64,000 nucleotides of DNA. Source: Callipepla californica brunnescens. Taxonomy: Eukaryota; Chordata; Aves; Galliformes; Odontophoridae. The stretch spans positions 27,881,720 through 27,945,719 of the forward strand of contig JALIRH010000007.1 of NCBI GenBank assembly GCA_023055505.1, given 5' to 3'. The notes under the pieces were generated by a model. That model searched no databases, was not told the origin of the DNA, and saw only the letters and a list, made by a program, of their open reading frames with translations. The number at the start of each line of letters is the position of its first letter. The first letter of the stretch is position 1. Made by a program: the position numbers and the translations under genes. Below, one piece after another: positions 1 through 10,849 of this stretch.

Positions 1-1690
1 AGGCACTGAAGCATAGTGTTTCCCACCCATCTGTACCCTGCAGCTTTGCTAGAGGTCATTGTTCAAGGCACCTGCATACTTCAATGTTCTCTTTTTTTAG
101 CAACAAGTGAAGGGAAGAAAAACCATTGTATTGATGTCCTTGACAAGAAACTACTGACATGTCTTGATGTGAGTCACCCTGGCACTTGTGTGAGGCAACA
201 CAATCCCACTGAATTCAATTATTTTTAAATAGCAATTTTAATAGACAGCTTTTTAACAGTTATATAATCCATTTATGCTTTATGTTTTATCTCATTTTTT
301 CCTAATTTGTAAATAGCAGAATTGTAGGACTGTGGGTTAAAAGTGGCCTGCTCATGTATGCATTCATATGACCTCCATGGTTACCCAAGATAATACAATA
401 TTACATTCACATGCACACATGGCCTATTATTACTGTAATTGCTTTATCACTTAAATAATGGAAGTTTTTCCTAGATACCTAATAAATTAATGCATCCTCT
501 ATAAAGTACCCCAATTTACATCTGTATCCAACACTGTATGTTTATTTTGAAATGAAATCTTAATAAGTCCAACATGACTAAAAAGAAAACATCTGTTTTC
601 TGTATTAGCCAAGTATTACTTGATTGTTTTTATTTTCCTGCTGCAAAGTCAGGAATCAAATCTTAATATATCAGTTTAATAATTTATTCCTTACAGTGAT
701 GCACTCTGTTCTATGCTTTACTTTAAGTAAGGTGATTCTTTTGGCAGAGAAACCTGAAGCCTATTCTACCTGTAAGCTGAGCAACATTTGGCTGCGGTTT
801 TATATTGTCTCATTCCAGTTTATTTTCTGTGTAAGTTTATCTCTGGCTTCAGATCAAAGAATGAGGGTAAATAAGCAGATATTTAAGTGCTCTGCTGAAT
901 TAGTGCCTCAAGGGCACAGCTACTGCTGACATAAAACCATTGACTTCAGTGAGACTCTGGCACTATGCTGATTTAATGATCCAAGCAACATGGGCTACTT
1001 TGGGCATTCTGTGGGCACAGTGCAAAATGAAGCCAATTTCCACTATTCTGTCAAATGTGCTGTCACTTTGAAATACTCTGCCACGGTCACATATAAATTG
1101 AATCTGCAGTTTGGTACCTCTATAATGTGAATGCAGAATGTAGAAATTGATGAAAGAACCTGGCTTTGTGAAAGGATGACACGCTAGAAGAAACTGGGAA
1201 TAGGAGAACAAATATCCTCAAAGCAACGTTTGGTAGATTTTACAGCTTTTCATCCTCCTCAGATTAAATGCCTAGCAACTGACAGAATGGGTTTGACATA
1301 CTTTTTATTCTGTGGGTTCTCCAAATAAACAGCCAGTTTAAAACTTTGAATCCTGACAGCTACTAAACGCATTTTGTCCTTGTAGTAGGATGACATTGTT
1401 CAGTGCAACATTATCAGGGAAGGGATCAGGCTAAGGGTTAGAAGCTCTTCTAGAAGCACTGTAGCCACCTGAACAACATCAAGTTAAGAAGAGCAGTACA
1501 ATACTGCATAAATAAGGTCGCTGCAGTTTTAGTCAGGGCTGAAATCATAGAAACACCATGGCTGGGAAAGCCCTCTATTTCACACAGAAAGAAGCAAAAT
1601 TGCTTGACAGTTTCTTTGTGATGCTAGGCAAAGTATTCATAGGTAGACTAATAGTCATACGCAGAAAGAAGAACTAAACTCACCTCCACT
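1..1690. other. AT-rich single-copy-looking DNA, no gene
   Basis: No coding region, RNA gene or clear transposon is recognisable. Reading frames are under about 105 codons and resemble no protein family I know. A short TTGACTTCAGTGAG segment near 949-962 resembles the arm of the old palindromic repeats at 10780 and 46334, but has no partner arm here. The segment near 1546-1590 faintly resembles a CR1 tail and was not called. Confidence 0.5.
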
Positions 1691-1754
1691 GGTGAAGGGG
1701 CCCTCTGGCAATACAGCACTCATTCTCAAGAAGCAACCTAGGCCCAGGAAATGC

Positions 1755-1860
1755 TCTTCCTTCAGTGGCTGCCCTTACATGAACTCAGAGTGGCTCCACC
1801 CTGGGTCCACCCCTTCTGGTCAGGAGCACAGGTGCAAACAATAGTATTGCCTTAGGTTAT
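1755..1860. repeat. Unclassified interspersed repeat, copy 1
   Basis: This segment aligns by eye with 2226-2376. Both have a CAGTGG/CACTGC start, a CCCTTA-ATGA block, a GGCTCCACCC core, and a CAGGTGCA block about 30 bases later. Similarity is roughly 70 percent, estimated visually. Both copies look G+C-richer than their surroundings. The family is unknown to me. It could be an LTR piece or an old DNA transposon. A CR1 fragment follows directly. Confidence 0.4.
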
Positions 1861-1869
1861 TTCAGCCAA

Positions 1870-1960
1870 GGTCCAGGATCCAACACTTGATCTTGTTGAA
1901 CTTAATACCATTGGTCTCAGCCCAGCTACCCATCCTGTCCATATCTAAAGGGACTTCCTG
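1870..1960 (-). mobile_element. CR1 LINE fragment (3' part of ORF2, antisense)
   Basis: The antisense strand matches the end of the CR1 reverse transcriptase region. On the plus strand it reads as the 'acttg-cttgttgaactt', 'ggtctcagccca' and 'atcctgtcca' blocks typical of this part of CR1. About 90 bases survive with no coding potential and no CR1 3' tail, so both ends of the element are missing. It lies between the two copies of an unclassified repeat. Confidence 0.6.
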
Positions 1961-2225
1961 TAGTGTAAAGTGCTGGATATTATAGCTAAGGGGTCACTCT
2001 ATAGGATGAAGAGAATGAAAGGATTATCAGAGAGTGGAGCTCTCCCATGCTGGCTCTTGTAATTGTACAGCACGATACCCATATATTCTGTAACACAGTA
2101 GAAACAACAGCAAAGTCCCAGGCTACAGCAAATGAGAACTCACTGAAATGCAACAGCCATAGAGTAAAAGGAAAAAAGCTGCTCACCTTTAGAAGGTCTC
2201 AAGTACACAGAGATCTCCAGCAAAA

Positions 2226-2376
2226 TACGCTTACCTCCACTGCCAACCCTTAAATGAGGTCTGGTAAGGGGTGGATCCTGGCTCCACCCATTCCAGTCAT
2301 TCAGGTGCATTGATTGCACCCGAGCTCCCCTGGGTTGGACATGCCTTCCCACCAGGTGCTCAATCACCATTTCAAG
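2226..2376. repeat. Unclassified interspersed repeat, copy 2
   Basis: This is the longer partner of the segment at 1755-1860. It shares the CCCTTA-ATGA, GGCTCCACCC and CAGGTGCA blocks in the same order and orientation, then continues about 60 bases further. No open reading frame of note crosses it. Two related copies about 470 bases apart suggest either two insertions of one family or a diverged local duplication. Confidence 0.4.
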
Positions 2377-2451
2377 CCATGACTTTGCATTTCTTCTATG
2401 TATGTCTTAAGTTGAATGATTTAGGAAGTTTAATTCAATATGCCTTTGACT

Positions 2452-2468
2452 GAAAAAAAAAAAAAAAA
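2452..2468. repeat. Poly(A) run
   Basis: An almost pure adenine run, followed by more A-rich sequence to about 2486. It lies about 75 bases past the end of the unclassified repeat and could be a decayed tail of it, though nothing proves this. Confidence 0.8.
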
Positions 2469-2486
2469 GAAATAAAAATTAAAAAA

Positions 2487-5034
2487 CAGAATAGTTTTAT
2501 AAACAGCAGTTGATTACTTTTCTCTGTAAAGCTCTAGTGCATTTACATTCTTAAATTCTGATGCAAGTACATCAGACCTATCCTTCATGCTAGATATGAA
2601 CTTTTCACTTTCTTATTAATATGTGTACAGATATAAAATGTTTTCACCATTTGCTCATGCTCACTAAATGTTAATCCCATTTTATACTTCCACAGATCTA
2701 CTCAGTTTCCATGCAAGCTAAGCAGTTGCATTACCTCCTTCTCCTTCTATCCTCCATTACAGTGAGAGGAAATGGGAAGATATCTTTTTCTGTATCCTTA
2801 TAAATTCACTGAAACTTTTTCCTGCACTGTGCATAGAGAAGTTGCCTTGTCTGGATGCAGAGAGAGTGGAAATTGGTTTTGTCTGGGGAAGACGGGGGCA
2901 AGCAAGTTATCAAGAATGATTTCAGAGACAGAAAAACTATGACTAGCATTTGAAGAACAGAGAAGAAGGAGGAACTAGGGACCAATAATGAAAAATAGGG
3001 AGTGGATAGAAAGGAGAAAGAGAAGATGGAGCTGGGGATGAGAGGACTGTGATGTGGGACAAAGGACTTATTACTGGAAGAGAACAACATGTCTCTCAAG
3101 GAACTTCAAAGCTGGGGAAAGATTCAGTGTGAAAGTGATATCTATTTATATCTAATGCAACTATCTACATGTGTTTACACGGGTAAGAGTTTTTAAGCCT
3201 ACTTTATAGTAAATAGCACCCAGAGCCCCAGTAACTCTGAGTGGGAGCTTATAGGGCTCTATTGCAGTCTCCTGAAGGATGGCACCTACATTCAAGTGCC
3301 TAAATCAGCTTTCTAAACACAGGTTTCAGATGATGCTGAAGATTCCCTGGAGTATCTGGGATGTCCCCATGGACTGGGCAGACTTGTGCTTTACTGTCAC
3401 AGCACCAGGCACTCATATCGTTTGTATGCTATCACTTACACAGTTCACACAGTGAGTGTCTGTGAGAGGAGCTGGACAGGCTGTGTCAGTCTCTCCTGGC
3501 TTGTTACACTTCTCTAAACTGTTATGTTATGTCCCTGCCTGTTGCTACTGAAACTGACCCTGGAGATCTTTTCAGTCCAACATTCCTGAATTCTTGATCC
3601 AGATGTTAAACAAGTCCCTTCTGTGCAGAAAAATCCTAGTTTTATGCTATCTTTATCAGAGCATTTGTTTTTACATTTATTTGAATTACAGCACTAAAAC
3701 ATAGCCTTGTGCTACATATTAACAGACAGCATAGATGCTTTCTTTTAAGCATGTGACATTCATGATGGTAACAGGGCAAGAAGAATAGTGTTAATTTTAA
3801 GGATTTCTGCAGCACAGATAGTCAGTGAGCTTTTGGTCAGCAAGTACAAAATTGTAATTGAACAACTAGCAACAGAGAGGGGAGCATGCACTGTGCTTTT
3901 GGAAGCACATGTATCATACAGACATCTTGAAGGCAACATCACGTCCTTAATGACTCCTCCAGGACAGCATATAGAAACCCCTTGGGTATCAATGAAATCA
4001 ACTGCTATAGTTTTGAGACACTGACTTATACCTGAACTGGGCTTTTTTTTTCTGTTACTTTTTTTGTTTGTTTGTTTAAATTAAAAAGAAAAAGAAGAAG
4101 AAGAAAAAAAAAAGCTATTGAACTAATGTCAAACTCTGAATAACTTCCAAATAAATTATTGCCATAAGTAATCAGAGCTGTACCTGAACAGTCAAAGTAA
4201 TTTGGAGCCACTACACAATGAGCTGAGTAACTTGCTGACTGATTATCAAAGGGATAACTTTGGATTTATGAAACATCATTTTGACACAAGGGATTTATCT
4301 GAGATGCTCACTCCCAGGCTGAGTGCTCAGCCCTTGGAAGGCATTGCCTGAATTTCCCAGGTCTCCTTATGCTTCCTATTGCTATGGAAAAAATAGATTA
4401 TTTAATTTCTCATGCTGTGAGGTGGGTATGTATGAACTGGAACCTTACAGTAATATATAGGACTCTAGAAGAAAAGAGACACTTTTCTGAGGGAGAGAGG
4501 GAGTTAAATAACTTCCTAGGTGTCCTCACTCAGATATTGCCTGTGTTTATTGTGAAAGAAGGAATGACAATGGGATAGTAAAATGAGGAGTACTTTTCTG
4601 CCTGCTTGGACATGTAGGCTTTTGCTGGTCCCTTTGGGATTGTGATGATTGTTCCTTTTCTGTGCACACAGGTCACTTGGCTTCCAAGTCCAGATCTTTA
4701 GAAATGCTCAGTGCAATGACAGGATTGAGTATTGCCTATCAGGAGTCTACTCTTCCTACATTGGCTGTTCCAGCTGGAGTCTCCGGAGCACGCATAGGGT
4801 ATCCTTTGCCAAAGCTTTGAGGCAGATGTAGGAATAAATATAGTAAGACCCTGCATGAAACAAACCTGGTAAGAAACTGGGAGCTGCCAGGATGTGCCAC
4901 AGCTGAACCTTAGTGCAAAGATCTCCCTGCTGGGTTCATCCCAAGCCTTTCAGCTTTGAGTTGGAAATAAAGGAACTTCAGAGCCACATTCTCTCTGACA
5001 GTTGTGGTTTTTGAGACACTTGTCATATCTTTCT
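2487..5034. other. Unique AT-rich DNA, no gene
   Basis: No gene is visible. A purine-rich plus strand runs from about 2925 to 3075 and produces a 97-codon serine/phenylalanine-rich frame on the minus strand, best explained by composition. A GTTT/AAG simple-sequence patch sits at 4059-4113. The rest resembles no repeat family I can name. Confidence 0.5.
4059..4113. repeat. (GTTT)n followed by (AAG)n/poly(A) low-complexity patch
   Basis: Three GTTT units are followed by AAATTAAAAAG and then an AAG-rich stretch ending in ten adenines. The T-rich left half and A-rich right half are partly self-complementary. Confidence 0.85.
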
Positions 5035-5164
5035 CAGTTGTCTCTGGATAACGCACTCAGACATGTGCTCTGATTTTTGGGTGGTGCTGTGTGGAGCCAG
5101 GAGTTGGACATGATGATCCTTATGGGTTCCTTCTAACTTGGGGTATTCTATGATTCTATGATAA
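5035..5164 (+). mobile_element. CR1 LINE 3' end
   Basis: The last ~130 bases of a CR1 copy in sense orientation. Recognisable blocks are TGTGTGGAGCCAGGAGTTGG, an ATGATCCTTATGGGTTCCTT block, and the terminal repeat ATTCTATGATTCTATGA at 5146-5162. The copy is strongly 5'-truncated, as is usual for CR1, and has no coding content. Confidence 0.88.
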
Positions 5165-5544
5165 ACTTCTATACAATCTCTTTTCCAAGATGAAGGGTCC
5201 ACATGTATTCATCAGTTCCTTATGCAGAAGCATGGTCATCTCTTGATCATCTTTGTTACTACAATTTGCAACTCTCGTTGTTTAAATTTTGGGTTGGATT
5301 GAGCAACACAAATCGTAATACTGATGACATGGACACTGAAGAACTTACCTAGCTGCATTTTTTGGTTCTCAGTATGTTCCCCAAAAAGTAGTAACAACTA
5401 ATTAATACCCAGGCTGTGTGCGGAAATGGCTTTAATAGTACCCATTATCACAGTGAGATCTTCTAAGGGAGATCGATCAAGTCAAAGCTCATCACTTTCT
5501 ATGTAAAGCTGGGTTTGTTTAAAAGCCCTTTACATATACCTCTA

Positions 5545-5860
5545 GTGAATTTTAGCTGCCACTTATTGCCCAAGATATGAAGTTTTTCTGAAGTTTATCA
5601 CGATCAACTTTCATCTTAACCATCTTAATTTCATCAGCAAATGCTTCCACTTCTCTAATCATCTCTTCTCAAGATCCTTTGTACTGAAAAGCACAGGCTA
5701 CAGCAGAGATCACTGTGAGGCTTCATTAAATATCCTCCACTATGAAAATGTACAGCTCATTTTAGCCACATTTCCTCTCTTTTAATCAGTTGTTCATCTA
5801 ATGAGGATATTTCTCCTCATCTAAGAACATCTTTGTTTATTTGAGAGTTACTGGAGAGAA
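5545..5860 (-). mobile_element. Very old LINE relic (CR1/L3-like RT end), antisense
   Basis: On the antisense strand this resembles the C-terminal RT region of ancient amniote CR1/L3-type LINEs. Weak blocks are 'tcatcagcaaatgcttcca' near 5632-5650, 'cttttaatcagttgttcat' near 5779-5797, and a following 'gaggatatttctcctcat'. No frame survives. Divergence is far greater than in the other CR1 copies here, so the insertion would predate birds. The call rests on remembered family consensus and is tentative. Confidence 0.4.
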
Positions 5861-5869
5861 ACTAATTAC

Positions 5870-8800
5870 TAAATCATTTAGCACTCATCTTTCCCTCTGA
5901 GTGTAGCCAGCTTTCTTCATTTTCAAATTTATTCATTTTTCTCTTTCTGCTTTCTTAGCGATTTTCCAGCTTTAAAATGCCTTATATGCAGAGTCCTTAT
6001 AATGATCCACATAAACGTTCAGAGTTTGTTGAGTCAGAAAGATTTCTCTGTTTCTCATGCAATAAACTGGAGTGAATTCTATTAAGAGCTTGCACTGCTC
6101 GTACTGTAGGTATTAATGCCTATTAGCTGCTAGATAGGCTTACATGGGTCTTCTTGTCAGTATACGGACAGGCCGCTAGATTTACCTTCATTGTTCTGAA
6201 GTCCTGTGACTGCTGTTACTTTCTCAATACTGTATTTTATATGCCTCTTTAAATATTTGATGCAGATCATTTCCATTTGCCGTATTCCAAGGATTAATAT
6301 CTCTGAAGATTACCTCTTTTCAGCAATCACATAGAAGTGTACAGAGTTTTTAGTGCATATCTCTGGTTTAACCTAACTCAGTTTGAAATTTGCTCTCAAT
6401 AACATTTTCACATTCTCTCTTATAACCCCCAAATACATAGTTAAACCACGTTAATCTGTTTGTTGGAGATTTGAAATATCTATTAAACAGAGTTACAGGG
6501 TCCAGGACAGTCCCCTGGGTGGGAGGAGAAGGTTGATCCTTCCCTGGCTAGCGGTAGGATATGCTCAGGGTCAGAAGAGATGTCCTGAGCAAAGTGCTGG
6601 CACTGGTGATGTGAGGGAACAGGAGATAAAGAAAACATGGGACAAAAACATAGAGGGACCGTTGCCAAGCTGGACATTTGGATATACAGAGCTTAGAGAA
6701 AGAGTAGAAGAACATTTGTCACTGTGGATATGATCCACACATCAAAACCAGTTGTCTGTAGGGCCATGGAGTGGTCCACACCTGCCCCATTCACTGCTCC
6801 AGGTTTTGCCTGTCTCACTGATGGCAGAAAGAGAAAATGTCTTCTCTGGGCAGTGTTTGCTGCAATTCAGAAAATCCCTTAATCAACTCAAACAAACAAA
6901 CAAACTGGAAACAGGGGCTGAGTATGCAGGCATAATGGATAAGGAGGTAAGTATTACATAAACTTTTTTTTTTCCTACTGTTCCTGACTGAGTCCCATGG
7001 GTTTCCTCTGCAGAAGAAGCCAATAAATTGAATTTATTTTAGATAGACTTTTTTGAGCTTTAAATCTTTGAACACTCCCTTGGAGAGTTCAACTTTGCTC
7101 CAAAAACTCCAGCTAACTTGCATTCCTGCTCCAACAAATTACACATCCATTTGAGCACCAGAGTTTCTCTGCAACAGTGCTTTCTATGGAATCAACATTA
7201 TCTGCATTTGCAGCACTTTTGTTCAATGAAAGAATTTGAAACCTGTATTTTCTCAGTCTAGATTTCAATTAATTTGTTACGCTAGTCTAGGTTATACAGT
7301 TTTTCACTGCTTATTACAAACATCTGCTGTTCTGCATGACACTTGTTTTGTTGTTTCTCATTAATTTTGCAGCAAACTCCTTGGCCTTTGCTTATTCTGT
7401 CAACTGTGCCAAATGCCAGGACTGCATTTTATCCTCTGCACGAATGATAGATCAGCTCATTTATCTCCCTGTCTGTATGAAACCATGCCTTCCATGGGAA
7501 TTCATTTGCACTGACTCCAGTAACCATACTATATTCCACTTTTTTTGCATGGTTTACATGCCCTTTGATCTCCTAGAAATATCCTTCTATTTTGCTACCT
7601 GCACTTTATTGCCAAGCGCCTTCTGTTTTCTGTGCCATGCAATTGCTCAACTGTTTGGCACCCCAGAGACCTTGTTTTTTGTGTCTAACTCTCCTCTTCC
7701 AGAGCTGCTGGTTCTTCAGCCTTCACTTGCTGCACTGTCCAGAAGCAATGGTTAAGGACTGCAACGTGCAGACCGGGCACCAGGTCAAGAGCAGAGAGGG
7801 CTGAGTAACATCTGCTGGCCTTGAGAATCATCCGTGCCCTCCTGATATCCAGCTTCTCTCACTGCCCCAAGGTGGCTGTCAGCAACACTGTCTTCACAAA
7901 ATGTCCCCTCCAGCTGTTCCATAAACCCCACGACAGTGCAGTGTGAAACCCTGAAACCATCATTACCACTAATAAAGGAAGACATGGAGTCATGTTCCAA
8001 CTGTAAGAGCAAACTGAGGAACAACCCAGAGTATCCCAGCTGGAGCCATGCATAGTTCCCTATGTGGAACCCTTCTCTGCTGGCCCAGAGCTACTTGACC
8101 AGCTGCCCCACTGTCTAGTGGGTGCCAGGTCATGCAGTGCTGCTTCTTTGCCAGGTTCAAGACCCAAATAGATAATCTCTTTTGATTCAGATTATGATAC
8201 TGAGGCAAAGCTGCTCTTTGGCAAGCTCATGCTATGACACTGGCAAGCAGAGTGCACAGAAGGGAGCAGAAACTGCCAGGATGCTGCAGCCAAACTGCCT
8301 GAGCTGCAGCCTCAATTTGTCCCTTCTCTCCCCCTGCAGTTTGCAAGAGCTGCTTTCTTCAGTTTGACTCCAACATAAATCCCTTCCAAGCTAAAGCCAC
8401 TGAGTTTAGGCAAATTTGTGATCAGAGCTGAGATTAACTCCCCATAAGCACGCATATCTTTCTAATCAAGGGTGGTTTTGCCTTGCTTTGAATGGAATTA
8501 CATGACCCCAAAGCAAAAAGCTGTGGATGAGTTCTGCTGAGCTCATGCTCTGATGAAATATTGTAAATTTATGTTTATTCATCTAAAACCTTTCTTCTCA
8601 AAAGTCATTTTCTTATAAAATTGTTAATATATTTTGATAGCTGTTGGGAATTTAATGCTGTCATTTTCCTTGGCTCACTGGGAAGGTTACATGTCACTTA
8701 TAATCTACACAATATGTTGTTTAAAAGGCACAAATGCTATTTCATTATTACAGGGAGTTTGGGGGAACAACATGGCTGAGAAAATTTGCTGTAGATAGCC

Positions 8801-9890
8801 TCTGGTGATTTATGCAGCTCAAGGATTTTGTGATCTCCTTTTGATTAGATTCATTAATAGTGCTGCATGCTTAGTTACCCTCAGCTGCCTGCTGATCCCA
8901 AACTATGATAATGCAGAAAGGTTACAGTGCTCAGAGCCCCAAGTTGCTGCAAAAGTCAACGTACCCTATCCTTATCCTGCATGGGGCAAACCTGCTCAGG
9001 GAGAATACTGTTACTGCAGGTTTGTTGGTATTACATATCAGGGAAAATGTGTAATGAATGTATTTATCTCCATTTATTTATCTGTATTCCAGGTGAAAAG
9101 AGGGCAGTGAGGAGCCTGTATAGCTGTGTCAGCTGACCTGTGGGATTTGGTGTTCTCTGTACAGGAAGACAGCGTTATGCATGTTCACAACTCATAGCAG
9201 CAGTTCTCACCATAAATGTACTCTTCTTGTCTGTATCCATACCACTTAAAAATGCATAGACAGCACTATCTGATCAAAAACAGTGTATACAGAACTAGTG
9301 TTTGAAGTCTTTAAAAATAATGTTGAACAATACGATCATTCTATTTGAATATCAGTCCAAATTTCTAGCAATTAGCTCTTCTGACAGCAGGGTGCTTTCT
9401 TTTAGCTCACAATACAGGTAAAATGTTCAGAAGTTTTATGCAGATTCTAACAATTAAAACTGAAAAACAATAAAGTTGTTCCAGCAGTACATTATATCAC
9501 AGATAAAAGCCCACGCTGAACACAGTGCTGTAACATTAACTCAATCAGACACGCTACAGGAAAGCTCATTAAGTTCTGGAGCCAGTGACAATAAACCATT
9601 AGCAATTTCTGCTTAAGGCTAAAAGGAGAATGGAGATGAGAGACCTTATATTCAGAGTGAACTTGTGAGGAAAACAAGAAGGATCACATCAGGATAAGGT
9701 AAGGACATGCCTCAACTTGAAATGCTCTAAGTAATGCATACAGTCAACTTTTGTAATTTTGTAATTACATTACAGTAGGTTATTCAAAGGTATGGAACTG
9801 TCTTCCTTATTCTGAAGCATGTAATATATCAAAGTTAGGAGAAGTTTGTATACCAACTGCATGGACAGTCTTTACTTCTGTCACTGGGAA
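5870..9890. other. Unique DNA, no gene recognised
   Basis: Mixed AT-rich sequence with a G+C-richer part at about 7740-8170. The longest frame (7336-7755, plus, 139 codons) begins with a hydrophobic stretch and is cysteine-rich, but matches no family I know. A second plus-strand frame overlaps it from 7592 to 7804. An (AAAC)n run sits at 6891-6905. No splice-bounded exon series was found. Confidence 0.45.
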
Positions 9891-9892
9891 CA

Positions 9893-10312
9893 TCTCAGCA
9901 CTGGTGAGGCCACATCAGTGCCTTGTCCATTTCTGGACTCCCCAGTACAAGAGAGGCATGGGGCTACTGGAGAGAGTCCATCAAAGTTTCACTAAGGTGA
10001 TGAACAGCCTGGAAGACCTCTTCTACAAGGGAAGGCTGAGAGAGCTGAGGCTGTTCAGCCTGGAGAAGAGAGGGTTTAGGAAGAATCTCATCAGTGTTGA
10101 TAAATAACTGAAGGAAGAAATGTGAAGAGGATGCAGCCAGGCTCTTAGTGGTGCACAGGGAGAGGACAAGAAGCGGCACCCAAAAACTGAAGCACAAGAC
10201 TCATCATCTAAATATTAGGGAACATTTCTCTACTGTGAGGATGACCAAGCATTGGTACAGGCTGCCCAGAGAGGCTGAGGAATCTGTCTCCTTGGAGATC
10301 TTCAGAAACTGA
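9893..10312 (+). mobile_element. CR1 LINE fragment, 3' tail missing
   Basis: Sense CR1 sequence covering the end of ORF2 and the start of the 3' region. Blocks include CTGGTGAGGCCACATCAGTG, GGCTGAGAGAGCTGAGGCTG, TTCAGCCTGGAGAAGAGAGG and CAGGCTGCCCAGAGAGGCTG. It stops abruptly at GGAGATCTTCAGAAACT, where about 100 more bases and the ATTCTRTG tail would be expected. CR1 copies normally keep their 3' ends, so the end was probably lost after insertion. An opposite-strand CR1 piece begins immediately afterwards. Confidence 0.88.
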
Positions 10313-10745
10313 CTCCTATTCATCTTGCCATCAGTCAGAACCCCCAGATCCCTTTTCACAGTGCTGCTTTGCAGCCTCTTGTCCCCCAGTCAGCATATAT
10401 ATTCATGGTGGCTCCATCCCAGATACAGAATCAATCACTTGTTCTTGTTAAAATTCATGGAGTTGGTGATTACACGCACTCCAATTTTCAAGATCTCTCT
10501 GTAAGGTCTCTTTACCCTCGGGGGAATCAGGAGCACTTCCCAATTTAGTGTTGTATGCGAACTTACACAGTATAACCTCAAGTCCTCTATTCAAGTAATT
10601 GATCAAAATACTACAGAGAACTGGCCCTAAAATGGAGCTCAGCCTAAAGAAACCCACTAGTGATTGCCCTCTGGCCTGATGTAACCCTACTTACTATCAT
10701 CCTTTGAACCTGACTCATCAGTCAGTTCTTGACTCATTTCAGCAT
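10313..10745 (-). mobile_element. CR1 LINE fragment with dead RT domain, antisense
   Basis: The minus strand encodes a recognisable piece of CR1 reverse transcriptase (10657 down to 10448). It has a GPVLCSILINYLNRGLE segment and FAYNTKLG in place of the FADDTKLG catalytic motif, so both catalytic aspartates are lost. The flanking 3'-region sequence continues down to about 10313 but ends before the CR1 tail. It abuts the opposite-strand fragment at 9893-10312. It cannot be functional. Confidence 0.82.
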
Positions 10746-10779
10746 CTTCCTTGTGAATTCTGTGTTTATATACCAAAGA

Positions 10780-10842
10780 CCTGAACCAAGCCCACTGAAT
10801 TTGATGAAGTCTTACGGACTTCAGTGGGCTTTGGATCAGGCT
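10780..10842. repeat. Old palindromic repeat relic (inverted arms), copy 1
   Basis: A perfect 12-bp inverted repeat: AAGCCCACTGAA at 10788-10799 and TTCAGTGGGCTT at 10820-10831, with a 20-base spacer. Outside the arms the symmetry continues imperfectly (CTGAACC... and ...TGGATCAGG). The right half, TTCAGTGGGCTTTGGATCAG, recurs with few changes at 46376-46398, also with an opposed arm. This fits a small non-autonomous DNA transposon or other palindromic relic of early amniote age. The family name is not known to me. Confidence 0.55.
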
Positions 10843-10849
10843 ATTTAAA

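Noticed and set aside
1546..1590. Possible CR1 tail complement (AATCATAGAAACACCATGGC)
   Set aside because: Only about 30 bases fit and the following CR1 blocks are missing, so it may be coincidence.
2925..3075. Purine-rich strand with a 97-codon minus frame
   Set aside because: The frame is a product of skewed composition and has low-complexity serine/phenylalanine content.
7336..7755. 139-codon plus-strand frame with hydrophobic start and many cysteines
   Set aside because: No recognisable family, no splice or promoter context, and another frame overlaps it (7592-7804). A chance opening in AT-rich DNA is more likely.
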